From: Verticillium longisporum
Taxonomy: Eukaryota; Ascomycota; Sordariomycetes; Glomerellales; Plectosphaerellaceae
Length of the DNA stretch: 64,000 nt
Assembly (NCBI GenBank): GCA_019188255.1
Contig: JAETXT010000005.1
Coordinates: 496,001-560,000 of the forward strand
Direction of reading: 5' to 3'
Below are positions 1-10,441 of the stretch, in pieces (the first letter of the stretch is position 1; each line of letters opens with the position of its first letter). The position numbers and the translations under genes were made by a program. The notes below the pieces were generated by a model. It was not told the origin of the DNA, made no database searches, and worked only from the letters and a program-made list of their open reading frames with translations.

Positions 1-163
1 GTTGGTCCCGACCATGCCATGTGAGAGGGGTAGTAGTGCCCGTGTTCGCTACACAAATGGGTTGTATCCCGCGCGCATGTATATCTGGTCAAGCCCTCTC
101 GCTCCTTTTTTTCTGTTCCTCAATAGACACATCACACGAGAATCTCATCTTGGCAAATTCGCC

Positions 164-695
164 ATGACGATGACAATGGCATCTAGGTGGCTTTTCGGTG
201 GTATTGTGTTGAGCCAGTTGCTCAGCTTGGCGGCGGCCGTCGATCTCCGACTCTACAATACCGATTACTCTTGCAACGGCAACAGACTCATCTGCTCCAA
301 CATTCCCCAACAGACATGCTGCGTCCCCCGCGTGGAGTACTACTATTCCGCAAGCTGCTTAAACTGTGACAGTGGGATGACTCACTACGGGTAAGCCGCC
401 GCTTGCTAGGCTCACACGACGACTCTCTCACGTGTGCGACGGCGCTGACAGCGAGTGCGAATCTAGGTGGCAGCGAGACGGCGGCATAGCCTGCAGCAGG
501 GTCGTGCTGAGCCGCCGTGGCGGCAGCAACAATTGCATCTCGCAGTCGGGCGTGACCATCTTCGCATTGTACGGCCAAACGTGGCAGTACAACAGCAGGA
601 AGCGCGATGGCAAGGGGGAGCGGTTCCCGTCTTGCAAGGCATCAGTGGAGCCCGACCTCGTGGAGATTGATGGCCAGTTCTTCAGCTTGAACTAG
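164..695 (+). CDS. small cysteine-rich secreted protein, probably cut short by an in-frame stop
   Basis: Two exons, 164-390 and 467-695, joined across a 76-bp intron (GTAAGC donor, CTAG acceptor), give 151 residues. The first ~22 residues are a hydrophobic signal peptide ending in an Ala-rich stretch, so the mature protein should be secreted. It is cysteine-rich, including a CC pair about 20 residues before the splice junction, which suggests a disulfide-stabilised extracellular protein. I do not recognise the family. The ATG at 164 was chosen because the signal peptide starts there; an upstream in-frame ATG at 2 adds a non-signal-like extension. After the TAG at 693-695 the same frame stays open to a TGA at 813-815 and encodes 39 plausible residues, so the stop looks acquired or read through. 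Function is unknown. Confidence 0.6.
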
Positions 696-815
696 ACCGT
701 GTCAGACTCGCAGAAGGATGACTTGTACGCTCTCTTTCTGAACGGGACTGCCCTGGCAGATGTGCCGACGGAGCTGCAGGCCTTTGAGACGAATTACTAT
801 GCGGGAGAAGCTTGA

Positions 816-1742
816 GCGTATGTCGAGGAGGTAACAAGGTGGAGAGTAGAAAGAAAGACTGTTCCAACAGAAGCTCGCTCGATCTATATCACCCTAATTG
901 TTGCAACTCTACCGTGCGTCCACCACTTCGTATCATCATCTGGTATGTCGATGTTGCATCAAGAGCCGCATAGTTTATCCATGCAGAGTTAAGATCATCG
1001 GGGCCGAGCAACCTTGGTTTGGGTTTCAGTGGCTGCATGCTTCGACACACGACTCGGACTAAAGCCGATGTTTATGCCAGACTTCTCACCTAAGTGAGGG
1101 CATTCTACTTTTAAAATATCTCGATAAAAGATAGCTTTTCACACCATCGGGTTACGAATGGGCTTGACAGCAGTGACGATCGTCCGTGAGAACTGCCCTA
1201 TGTGATGGCGAAGCAAAAAGTCTTCCCGTGCACCGCGTGAAGAGGTGCCATGAGCCGATACTGTTTAATGAACCGAACTCTGTGAATTTGGCCAAGGAGA
1301 TATTTCAATCCCCGGGGCTTCCTCCTTGTCATCAGCAGGGGTAGCAACATGGTGGTGCCAAGGCCTTCCATGTCACTTCTCGCGCTACTCTTCTGGCAAA
1401 GGCTTGGTCGATGCCTCCCCCGCGCCCCTGCCAAGAAGCAACCATGAGCAATAATCCCGAGGAATGACGGAGTGGGGTGTAAGAATCCCGACATGAATGC
1501 ACCATCCTCCGGGGTCCCCGCAACCATTGGAATACCCCGCACAAATCCGGACACCTCTGCTCGGCCCTCATCGGAGCACGCGGGCCCCAACATGACATCT
1601 TCACGGGCTCGAAGTAGTCGGCTTTCGCTAATATTAGGGTCCTTGACAGAAATCAGCACTCGACACAGTGGCCCCTGGTAGAAAGCCGCCCTTGAGCAGC
1701 CCGCTCTGTAGGCCAACTTCCACCACCGACCGATCCGCCAAG
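816..1742. other. intergenic region, no gene seen
   Basis: This spacer separates the secreted-protein gene from the first SDR gene. It contains several overlapping open frames on both strands (for example 1198-1716 minus), but their translations lack recognisable motifs and lie out of register with each other, so I regard them as chance frames. The last ~100 bases before 1743 would be the SDR leader. Confidence 0.5.
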
Positions 1743-2609
1743 ATGTCCCTCGCTGGCAAAGTCTACGCCGTCACGGGGGGCGCCAGCGGCATAGGTCTCG
1801 CGACGGCCAAGCAGATCTCCGCCCGCGGCGGCACAGTCTGCATCGCCGACGTCGACGCCAACGCCCTCGCGCACGCCGAGGCCTTCTTCGCCGCCCAGAC
1901 GCCCGCCGCATCGTTCGCCATCACCAAGGTTGACGTGTCGAAGCGGGACCAAGTAGAGGCGTGGATCGGCGGCGTCGTGGCCCGGTTCGGCCGGCTCGAC
2001 GGCGCGGCCAACATTGCGGGCGTCATCGGCAAGGACCACGGCGTCAAGCCCGTGGCGGAGCTGGACGACGACGAGTGGCACAAGATCATCGGCGTCAACC
2101 TGACGGGTCTGATGTACTGCTTGCGCGCGGAGCTCAACGCTGTAGCGGACGGGGGTCGATCGTGAACATGGCCTCGATTCACAGCACGACAGGTCAGCCT
2201 TTCTCCGCCTTGCTCACTCGCTTTCCACTCGGCGCACGCCTTGCCCGCTTTTGCTTTTACTTGAACCATGTCAAGCCGTGACGACTGACCCGAACCAGGC
2301 ATGGCGAATCACGGCGCCTACGCGGCCAGCAAGCACGGCGTCCTCGGACTCACCCGTGCGGCGGCCAAGGAGAACGGCGCGCGCGAGGTGAGGGTGAATG
2401 CCGTGGCGCCGGGGTCCATCTACACGCCCATGATGCAGCAGTACTGGGACGAGACGGCGAGGCCGGCGGACGCGCCGTTCAGCGAGCCGTCGGCCATCCA
2501 GAGGCTGGGCACGGCTGACGAGGTGGCCAACGTGGTCATGTTCCTCCTCGGCCCGGACAGTACGTTTGTCAGTGGGGCGATGTATTCTGTCGATGGGGGG
2601 TGGCTTTGA
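1743..2609 (+). CDS. short-chain dehydrogenase/reductase, frame broken at a G run
   Basis: Classical SDR, an NAD(P)-dependent oxidoreductase, probably cytosolic; the substrate is unknown. Exons are 1743-2192 and 2299-2609 with a 106-bp intron. The Rossmann motif TGGASGIG is at residues 11-18, an NIAG motif follows the middle strand, the catalytic serine sits in VNMASIHS, and the catalytic Tyr-Lys pair is YAASK (158-162). The C-terminus ends with the usual SG..Y.VDGGW pattern. The frame breaks at the GGGGG run 2151-2155: before it the frame runs ...NAVADGG, after it the -1 frame gives SIVNMAS. One missing G restores a 253-residue protein, the normal SDR length. Either the consensus lacks a base or the gene is newly inactivated; the first is favoured because similar breaks recur in essential genes here. 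Confidence 0.85.
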
Positions 2610-2904
2610 GGCGGCCGCAGATGGGACGTGAGAAATATCGGGAGGATCTAGAGGTCTCACGGACGTCTACAGTTGATCCGGAATTTCACTCAGCGGAAGA
2701 GGTTGATGCGAATGTGCACAAACGCACTGTCGCCAAGCGGAAAACATATGTAGTCACCCTCGCGGCCAAGTGCCGTAGTATTCAAGCCGAATCGTAGACT
2801 CATAGAGATACCCCAAGGCCAAATCCGTGCATGCTCGCCGATGAAGCACAAAAACACCTGTAGCCACTGTTCAAAAACACCATAGCCCAAAATTACACAG
2901 CCAC

Positions 2905-4523
2905 TCAGTAGATTCTCGTCAGACTCGGACGAACCCATTGGACAACCTCACACCTCTGTTGTTGCCGCCACTCTGCTATCCTCTCCGACAGCCATCCACT
3001 CTGGAAGCTGCCGCCCTTGTGCTCCTCCGTCTCCTTCTCGGCGTCGCGCGCGTGGCCCAGCCGGATGGACTGCACGAGGTAACACTTGTCACCGTGCCAG
3101 TTGTACTGGAAGCACGCGGAATGCTCCTGGCAGGCGGCGCCGCACTCCTCAAAGGTTGCCGTTGTGGGTGGGCCCTCGATCGTGATGGGCTCCCACATGT
3201 TGTCCCAGTCGGCACGGGTGCTGGGCTGTCCCGGTTGGTGGAACTCGAACAGGTCGCGGTAGAGAATGGGTTTCTATGAGGTGTTAGTACGCACAGCAAG
3301 AAGATCGTCCGAGCCGAGCGGGGTTGGCTTTTTACCTCGTGCTTCCTGTTGGCGTGCTCCCACCGCCACAGCTCCTCCATGTCGGCCGGCCGCGTCTTGT
3401 GCAGCGCGACGACGGGCTGGCACCAGTACTTGTCGGAAAAAGGCACGGCATGCAGCGAGTGCGGGTTGAACAGCGGCCAGAGGCCGCTCAGCGTGACGCC
3501 GGCCTTGTAGAGCGCCCAGCCGAGCACGCTGTCGCCGCAGCAGTCGTGCTCCAGCAGGTCCCGCCAGCGGTGACTGGCCGGCGCGTCGAGAAAGTCTCCG
3601 TCGGCGCCGACCTTGCGCTTCAGCAGCCTCCGCACGGCTTCGCGGCTCAGCACGAACCCCGGCCCGCCATTGGCGAACCAGACCTGGTGCTTCGTGTCGG
3701 CGACCTCGCGGCCGGGGCTCGGGCTGCCCATGTAGAGCGGGGCGTCGGGGTCAAAGTTGTCGAGGAGGCGGAACATGTTGTCCCAGAAGATGTACGTGTC
3801 GGTCTCGTAAAAGACGTACCATGGGTGGTTGGGACGTGCGGACCACGCGCGCTCGATCATGGGGAGGAACTTGTACTTGTCAAGATTCCAGCCCCTGATC
3901 TTGGCCGTGGCCTCCTTGTCGACGTCGAGAGCGCCGCTCTCGCGCAGCTGTCTCATGTATGTATAGTTTCCAAAGTCGACATGGTCGCGGTACGAGGCGG
4001 GGAGGTCGGAGAGGACATCGTGGGCAAGGTGGCCCGACGGCAGTTCGTCGTCGAGGTCGGAGAAGATGAGGACGTTGTCGAGGCAAGCCGAAGTGGTCTT
4101 CATCTGGGCGTCGAGCGCCGGCTTTCCGACGTCGGCATGTCCGAGCTTCAAAACAGGTTGAATGGTGTCGAGGATGTGGCGCGGAAAGGTCGCGCAGAGG
4201 TCCTTGACGGATTTGCCCTTGGGATCGAGGGTCACGGGCTTGAAGGAGCTCGCCGTCTCCCAGAGGTAGAAGGCTGGTCGAGAGCTGCCATCGTCGTGGG
4301 GTGGTGTGGGGTCGACGATGAGCGGTGGTGGCTGGTCTGAGCTGAAGAGGCCGAGGCGGAAGAGGATGAGTAGAAGCAGCGTGCAGAAGGCGGCAGCAGC
4401 TACGGGTAGGGCACGCTGGATCTGTCGTCGGTGGGCGTAGAACGAGCGCGGCCTCCAAGGCGAATCATCGCTGGCAAAGATGGCGCGGCTCCGCTGGAAG
4501 CTGGCAGGCATTGAGCCCTGCAT
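2905..4523 (-). CDS. GT31/fringe-like type II membrane glycosyltransferase with C-terminal PAN/Apple-like segment
   Basis: Predicted Golgi glycosyltransferase of the fungal fringe-like family. Exons 4523-3336 and 3273-2905 flank a 62-bp intron and give 518 residues. A short basic cytosolic tail precedes one transmembrane segment (about 39-60), the usual type II signal anchor. The lumenal domain contains YETDTY (ETD at 240-242), which fits a DXD-type metal and nucleotide-sugar site, followed by an NGGPGFVLS-type motif typical of these enzymes. Exon 2 carries four cysteines at about 440, 444, 450 and 460 in a PAN/Apple-like spacing, a putative carbohydrate- or protein-binding module. The start at 4523 gives a clean type II topology; an in-frame ATG at 4835 would add 104 Ser/Pro-rich residues. 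The acceptor sugar is not predictable. Confidence 0.82.
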
Positions 4524-5811
4524 TGGATTGTGATTCAGGTCGTCGAAGGCAGGCGACGAGGCGACATGGGCGTCGTCTGTCCCGTGTCTGTCGCGCGAGG
4601 AGGGGCGAGAGCTGTCGGAAGAGGGTCGTGGTGATGCTGATCGTTTGGGGTGGTGTGCGAAAAGAGAAGAAAAAGGTAGCTTCACATTGCAATGCTGAGT
4701 GCAATTGCAAGCATCTCTAGAAAGGGGGAGCAAGCCTCGATCAACGAACAGCAAGGCAAGACGAGGGTGGCATGAGGATGAGGGTTCTGCATACGAGAAG
4801 CAGGGAGAAGGGGAGCGAAGGGAGCTGAGGCGCATTCACGATGCCGGCCTTGGCAACCAACCCCAGAATGGTGCGAGTTGCAGCCTGGAGCTGGAGCTGG
4901 AAGGATTGGCAGGGCTGACTGTTCCTCAAGTCCTCAAGGTACCTACCTAGGTACCTACCTAAGGTGGGTACCTATCTAAGGTACCTAGGTAGGTAAGGTA
5001 TGGTAGTAGCACACAGCACAGCACAGCGCTAGGTACTTGGCTACACTGACGAGTCCACTCCGAGGGGCCTCCAAGCGAAGCTGCCTCATCAAGTTAGCGC
5101 CCGAGGTTCCTCTGCAGCTCACCCACCCTTGGTAGGTATACCTAAGGTACCTATATTCACCCTCAAGCCAGGCGCCTGCTGCCCTATGGCTCTGGCCGGG
5201 GATGCCAGCATGGCCCCATCATTTGGTGGAGCTCGCCAGGTACCCTTTGGCCTGTAACCTTGGAAGAGCTTCGTACCTTACTTACATGTACCTACCTGGC
5301 AGGCCTGGCTTGCCTGGGTACCACTGGCGAACATGAATTTCCGTCTCGGAAAGCTTCGATCTTGACCATCCCCCGCACTGCTTACTCTTAACCTTAGCTA
5401 CCTGTACCCCTTCGATCATCGTCGGCAATCACAAGCGGCACTCTGTCGAATGGCATCAATTCTCCGACTCGACGCCGTTCGTCGCTGGTCCTCTGAAATT
5501 TGCAACGGACGAACATCCCCAGCGTCAACCGCACGCTCCAACCGTTCATCGACCCGCAAGCATCAGACTCAGACGTCAATAGCCAAGGTACTGAACAGTG
5601 AATAGTATTGCTTTCTCGTCAGCCTACTCATAAGCCTGCCAAAACGCCAAATCCGCCTGTACCCACGAAGGGGCCGCCTGCGCCTGGATTCTCCGACCGT
5701 ATACTCCGAATCCCAAATATCGAACCAACGCTTGTGTATGCCCATGCAGATGCTGCCACTCATGACTACTTGAACCTTGGAATGCAGCGCAAAATACACC
5801 ACACAACCACA
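4524..5811. other. intergenic region upstream of the GT31 gene
   Basis: About 1.3 kb between the GT31 start and the 3' end of the receptor gene, both on the minus strand. The 4937-5322 part is rich in GGTACCT/ACCTAGGT palindromes (listed separately). Open frames here are short and have no recognisable motifs. It should contain the GT31 promoter and the receptor 3' UTR. Confidence 0.5.
4937..5322. repeat. cluster of GGTACCT / ACCTAGGT palindromic microrepeats
   Basis: The words GGTACCTACCTAGGTACC and close variants recur densely between 4937 and about 5000 and again near 5135-5155, 5238 and 5286-5322. They combine the palindromes GGTACC and CCTAGG with TACCT spacers, so the stretch can fold back in many registers. 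A shorter copy occurs at 31847-31878 just upstream of the PIG-U gene. The sequence shows the repeats directly; any promoter role is inference. Confidence 0.7.
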
Positions 5812-7346
5812 TCAGACCCGCCTGTCGATACTCAACGATTCCAAATCTCTTCCCGAGTCAAAGCCGTCCGAGATGGTGATAGTGTCCACACCCTTGTCGT
5901 TGCCCTGAGGCGAGAGCGGGGACATGGGATACCCGCCTTCCTCTGGCGAGCGAGGCATCTTCTCGAAGCCTTTGGAGCCCGGGATGCTCAGCGTCGACTG
6001 CCGCGACTTGTTGTTGTTGGTCGAGGACACACGAGTTGACATCTGCGACCAGTGGTGCCGGAAAAACTTGCTCAGCTTGAGCACCAGCGGCGGTAGCGCC
6101 AGCAGACTCGCGCACAAGATGCAGCAGAAGCTGTCAATGATCGACCAGATGACAATGTCCACGTTGTCCCACGTCGTGTCCAATGTGCCCATGAACATGA
6201 CGAGGTACTTCAGTCGAATCATGCTGGTGACGCAGGCGCTGTGTCGCGTTAGCACCTTGGACAAGACCGAACGACAAGCTAGAAAACTTACAAAGAGCCC
6301 AGGGAAAAGATGATGGCCAGCGCAATCTTCTTCTTCTTCGTCAACTGCAGCTTCAACAACTCGGGTATGGGCAGCGCCATGATGACGAGGTCTTCGATGA
6401 TGCTAAAGGCTGCGCCGGCGTACCCGACTGCCGTCATGTTGATGCATGTGCGGTTGTCGTTGCTCCGGTCCCATACCGAAGACACGGGCATGCACTGGAA
6501 CGCCACGAGCAGCACGAACAACAGCCCGTGCAATATGAGAAAGGCGATGAAGGCGCGCACCGTCACCAGGAACCACCGCACCTGGAAGATGCGAGAGAAG
6601 AAGAGGAGGATCGACATCTTGGCGAACACCTGGATCAGGATGTACAGCACCTGCACCGCGTAGAAGAGCTGCAAGAGAATCGTCCCATTCTCGGGCTTGA
6701 CGTGCCAGTAGTGCATGCCGAAACCCAGCTCGGCACTGGCAATCTCGATGCCTGCGAGGCCGGCCAGGAAGACCTAAAGAGTCAGCAATAGCTCATGGCT
6801 CATCTCGAAAGCCGCGAAGAACACTAACAATGGCGGCCAAGACGGTCCAGTCATCCCACCAGAAGCCCGAGGTCGCCGTCCATCGGGAAAGGAAGCGAAG
6901 CCCGACAATGGGAAACGTGACAATCGTGAACACCATGGCGATAGTCTTGACCTCCTTGGACCTCGACGGCTTGGGATAGGCGGCGCAAACAGCAGCCTCG
7001 ACGCCGACAGCCTTGACTTGGTCCTCAAAGTGGCCACTCAGTTGCACGCAGTCCGATAGCGCCGACTGCAGAGCAATGCTCGGGCATACACACTCTTCCA
7101 GAGACTTGATCGAGGCGATGCTGCAGTTGCCTACTTGTATTGTGTCCATCACGCAGGACATCTACCGTGCACTTGTCAGCCATCTTCCGTCTGGGGGGTT
7201 CCCTCGTGGTGGTGGTCGTCACCTACCGCACATTGTGGGATAATAGCGAGCAATCCCGGTACTGTTTCTGGAACTTCGGCGGCCATCGTCATCGTCTTGG
7301 ACATGGCGAGCCACACTGGCAGCCAGGCTATGTTGAATCGACGCAT
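5812..7346 (-). CDS. CFEM-domain seven-helix receptor, Pth11-like (fungal rhodopsin-type)
   Basis: Plasma-membrane protein with an extracellular CFEM domain followed by seven transmembrane helices, the layout of Pth11-type G-protein-coupled receptors that sense surfaces or host cues. Four exons: 7346-7227, 7161-6829, 6773-6292 and 6238-5812, with introns of 65, 55 and 53 bp; 453 residues. A signal peptide (about 1-23) leads to a cysteine-rich region (about 30-100) and then the conserved W-DDW motif of the fungal rhodopsin domain. The cytosolic tail (last ~100 residues) is Ser/Pro-rich. The CFEM region shows only seven of the eight usual cysteines and no Asp between the third and fourth. The start at 7346 gives the best signal peptide; an in-frame ATG at 7421 is an alternative. 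The ligand is unknown. Confidence 0.85.
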
Positions 7347-7541
7347 CGTCGCGCAAGTCGATATGGAAACGAAAGCAGTCGGCAGCAACCAGAAAACGTG
7401 CAAGAGGTCTGAAACGGACATGATCCCGGGAAGTGAGGTTTCTTATGACCAGAGGTCCATCTCGCCACGAGCGCCCTGGCCTCTCTGTCTAGTAACAAGG
7501 TCCCTAATGGTGCACAGCGAGACCCTAGGTGAACCACACTA

Positions 7542-7985
7542 ACCCTGATCGTCTCGAGTATTTAGCGCTAAATATATTTGGTTCTGAGTGACTTCTTGAA
7601 AACGGTACTAGCGTACTATTTTAGAAGTACCTCTTTTAACCCTTATTCTATCTTCGATTTTAGACGGCCGGATTAAAGATATTCTACTCTAAAACTGCTT
7701 ATATAAGCATTATAGGGCTAGGAGTATAATATCTATTTAGTACTAAAAGGGTGCTCTAATTAATTAGTACTAAGTTGAAGATCCTTTCCTATTTAAGGAA
7801 GGTCTAAATAAAATAGGGGCCCCTATTAGCGTAGTATATTTATCCTATAATATCTAGTTAAATATTGGCCTGCTATTTATTTAGTATAAAACGCCTATTA
7901 AATCGGGTAAAGCGTTATAAGTACAGGCTATATTTCATGCAGGTCGATGATTTTTTAGCACTAAATGCTCGAGACGATCAGGGCC
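7542..7985. mobile_element. MITE-like element 1, ~444 bp, terminal inverted repeats
   Basis: CCCTGATCGTCTCGAG at 7543-7558 returns in inverted orientation at 7968-7983. The two ~31-base arms continue through TATTTAGCGCTAAA / CATTTAGTGCTAAA and differ only by C/T transitions. TA dinucleotides flank both ends (7540-7541 and 7986-7987), as in Tc1/mariner-type insertions. The interior is AT-rich and has no coding frame, so it is a non-autonomous element. It lies about 200 bp upstream of the receptor start, inside its likely promoter. Confidence 0.7.
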
Positions 7986-8109
7986 TAAACATTAGTCCTC
8001 TAATAACTTTAGCATCGTAGGATCTAAAGTTGTCGCGACGAACCGTACCTGGTCTCCACAGCTTCGGAGGCGAGCCACATAGCGTGGTCGGGTAAGGTGC
8101 AGCTTTTGC

Positions 8110-8693
8110 GAGGACGGTTATTAGTTATTTGCTCTGCCTAATAGGGGGAAAGCTATAATAGATAGGGGAAAAGCCACAAACATAGCTCCACCACTAAAAT
8201 TAGCTATAGCGTCGATGTACCTATCCTTTCCTCTTATATACTCGAGTCTCTCGATGATTTAAGAGCAGAAGACTAGCTATAACTAGTAGTAGACGCAATA
8301 GCAGTTCTAGGGCGAGTAGCCCGGGCCATTTGCTCCGGGGGCCTCTAGAGACTATAGCAGCTATCGCCAGTAATAGGGAGGGTTCTGAATAGCCTCCAAT
8401 TAAGCCCAATTCGGCATTTACCGTAGTCTTTCCGATATCCTATTTTATAATTCAAAGAAATTAGCACCAGCTACATCAGGGCCGCTAAGGGCTGCTAATG
8501 GCCGTTAAGAGACTCGCCTATTTCGCTATTCTATCGAGTAACTCGAGTATATAAGAGAAAAGAATAGGTACATCGACGCCCTAGCTAATTTTGGTAGTGG
8601 AGCTATGTTTGTGGCTTTTCCCCTGTCGATTGTGGCTTTCCCCCTGTTGGGCAGAGCAAATAACTAACAAGGGCTGAGCAAATAACCGTCCTC
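8110..8693. mobile_element. MITE/foldback-like element 2, ~584 bp with ~150-bp inverted arms
   Basis: The arm 8110-8256 (starting GAGGACGGTTATT) is inverted at about 8533-8693 (ending AATAACCGTCCTC). Shared words include AAAGCCACAAACATAGCTCC and GGCGTCGATGTACC-like blocks. The left arm lacks about 15 bases present in the right arm. It also carries several C-to-T or G-to-A changes, for example GCTATAATAG against GCCACAATCG. No coding frame is present and no clear target duplication could be seen, so the exact ends are uncertain. Confidence 0.7.
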
Positions 8694-10441
8694 AGCTTGA
8701 GCAGACAAGACCTAGCGTCGTGTCAAAGCGGGCGCCGGGAGCGGCACCCCAATGGAAAAGACGGGAAGCGCATTGTGTGAGGTGCTCTCGGCCAAGAGCC
8801 TAGGAGAGCAGGCCAGCCCAATGAAAGAACCTGCCGGCCAGGGTCTAGGGTGCGCAAGACCAGAGCCATCTCCAACGGAGGACTCGATGAGTGCTGGCGG
8901 CGCACACTGAAGCCCTTTCAGGTATGGTGATCATCTGAAGGTAGGCGAGGCGTCGTGATGGTGATAGACTAAAAGGTCTGACCGGCCCCGCTCGCTGACT
9001 CGGCTCGACGTTCATTGCAGCACAATGGGCCACGCTTGCTAGTCGTGGTCGCCCATGTCTCATTCACCCAGGCCCTTCCTTGCAACACCTTGTACCGAGG
9101 CCGTGGCGAGGGGTTGCTGCGATCTGGTCCACCGTGCCACGGGCGTTCCCCGCTCGCTAGAACACAGTCCACCGCTGGGCCGAATGGGCGGATGATCGAC
9201 GATAGGCGACTTCTCTTCAAACATTACAGTCCACTCTCAGGGGCGCCGAGGGGCCGCCGGGGATGTTCCCGTTCCGCGTTCCGTCGCATTTTCTTCCCCA
9301 CCCCTCCAGGAAAACATAACCACATAGAGTAAAGGTCATCTGACTAAAAAGCTGCGCCAGGGCGAGACCAGTCACAACTGCAGCCACGAAGATACCAGAC
9401 CAATCCAAGACGCAGTGAACTCGAGCAGCCCAGATTTCCAATCTCTTCCCTCCACATAGAGTTCGCGCTAGAGTTCCTACCACGTCTCATATGAAAGGGG
9501 GACCACAGAACGATCGAGGTACCAGCCTCTCAGGTCCAGTAGGATAAAGCGCCCAACGACGTGAACCTAATCGGTGCCACATGTTCGGCAGATTTGCTGG
9601 TGGCCTCGCGGACTAATCCGTCACTGATGAAAGTCGTCACCATCAAGCCCAATTCGGATGTGCATGAGCTTTGGGCTGAGCCGTGTATTTCCCGGGTGTC
9701 GGCCGGGTGTCGTGGGAGCTGAGGTTTAAGCGTACCGAGTTTGGGAACTCTGTGGTTCTACTAACACAGATGGAAACAAGCCTCGGCACCAAACTGTAAT
9801 CAACTCCGGCATCTGGTCGTTCAGCTCCCCAAGTCCGCGTAGGTCAAGAATGTCACCTCAGAGGATAACAATGAAACAATCTCCCGGTGAGTCTCTTTCC
9901 TACCCTGGCACTATTTTCCCATCTCATGAGGATGTTGGACAGCGACTGCATCACAAGAACTCGTGCATGATGGCCTCCTTTCGATGAGCAAGCCGCCAGC
10001 ATCGAGCGGGCCTCATCAATTTGCACTTGTAATCTATTATACATCCAGCATCGTCATATCGTAACAAAACACTTCGATAACCGATACCCGGCCTCGAGGG
10101 ATCGTTTCAACCCAGAATAGAGTTTTCGTCCAACGAGCTCTTCCCTAAGCTATCCGTCATACCACCTATCCCTGCAGTTCCGTCCCTACAGCTCGACGTC
10201 TGCCGCTTGAAACCTTAAACATCAGTTCTATCTATAGGGAGGTCACCTTATCAGTCCTCAATGAACATATTACGTCTTATAACCGCAGATCGTAGACGAA
10301 ACGATTGCCCCCGCGCCACGCGCACGAAATATAACAGTCCTAAGCCCCAGCTGCGACTCAACCGTCCATTACACATTACACTAATTATTCGCAAACCCCT
10401 ATCGATCTTCACCAAGCCAGCAGCTCGCCGAGTCCGTGCTC
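8694..10441. other. intergenic region, no gene seen
   Basis: About 1.75 kb between MITE 2 and the 3' end of the second SDR gene. Open frames on both strands (for example 9217-9483 minus, 9015-9332 plus) are short, overlap each other and have no conserved motif. I see no tRNA-like or repeat structure in it. Confidence 0.5.

Noticed and set aside
1198..1716. 172-codon minus-strand frame upstream of the SDR
   Set aside because: No conserved motif, and it overlaps the likely SDR promoter.
3324..4340. 338-codon open frame on the plus strand
   Set aside because: It is the antisense shadow of the GT31 gene; its translation is low-complexity and lacks domains, while the minus frame has a signal anchor and ETD motif.
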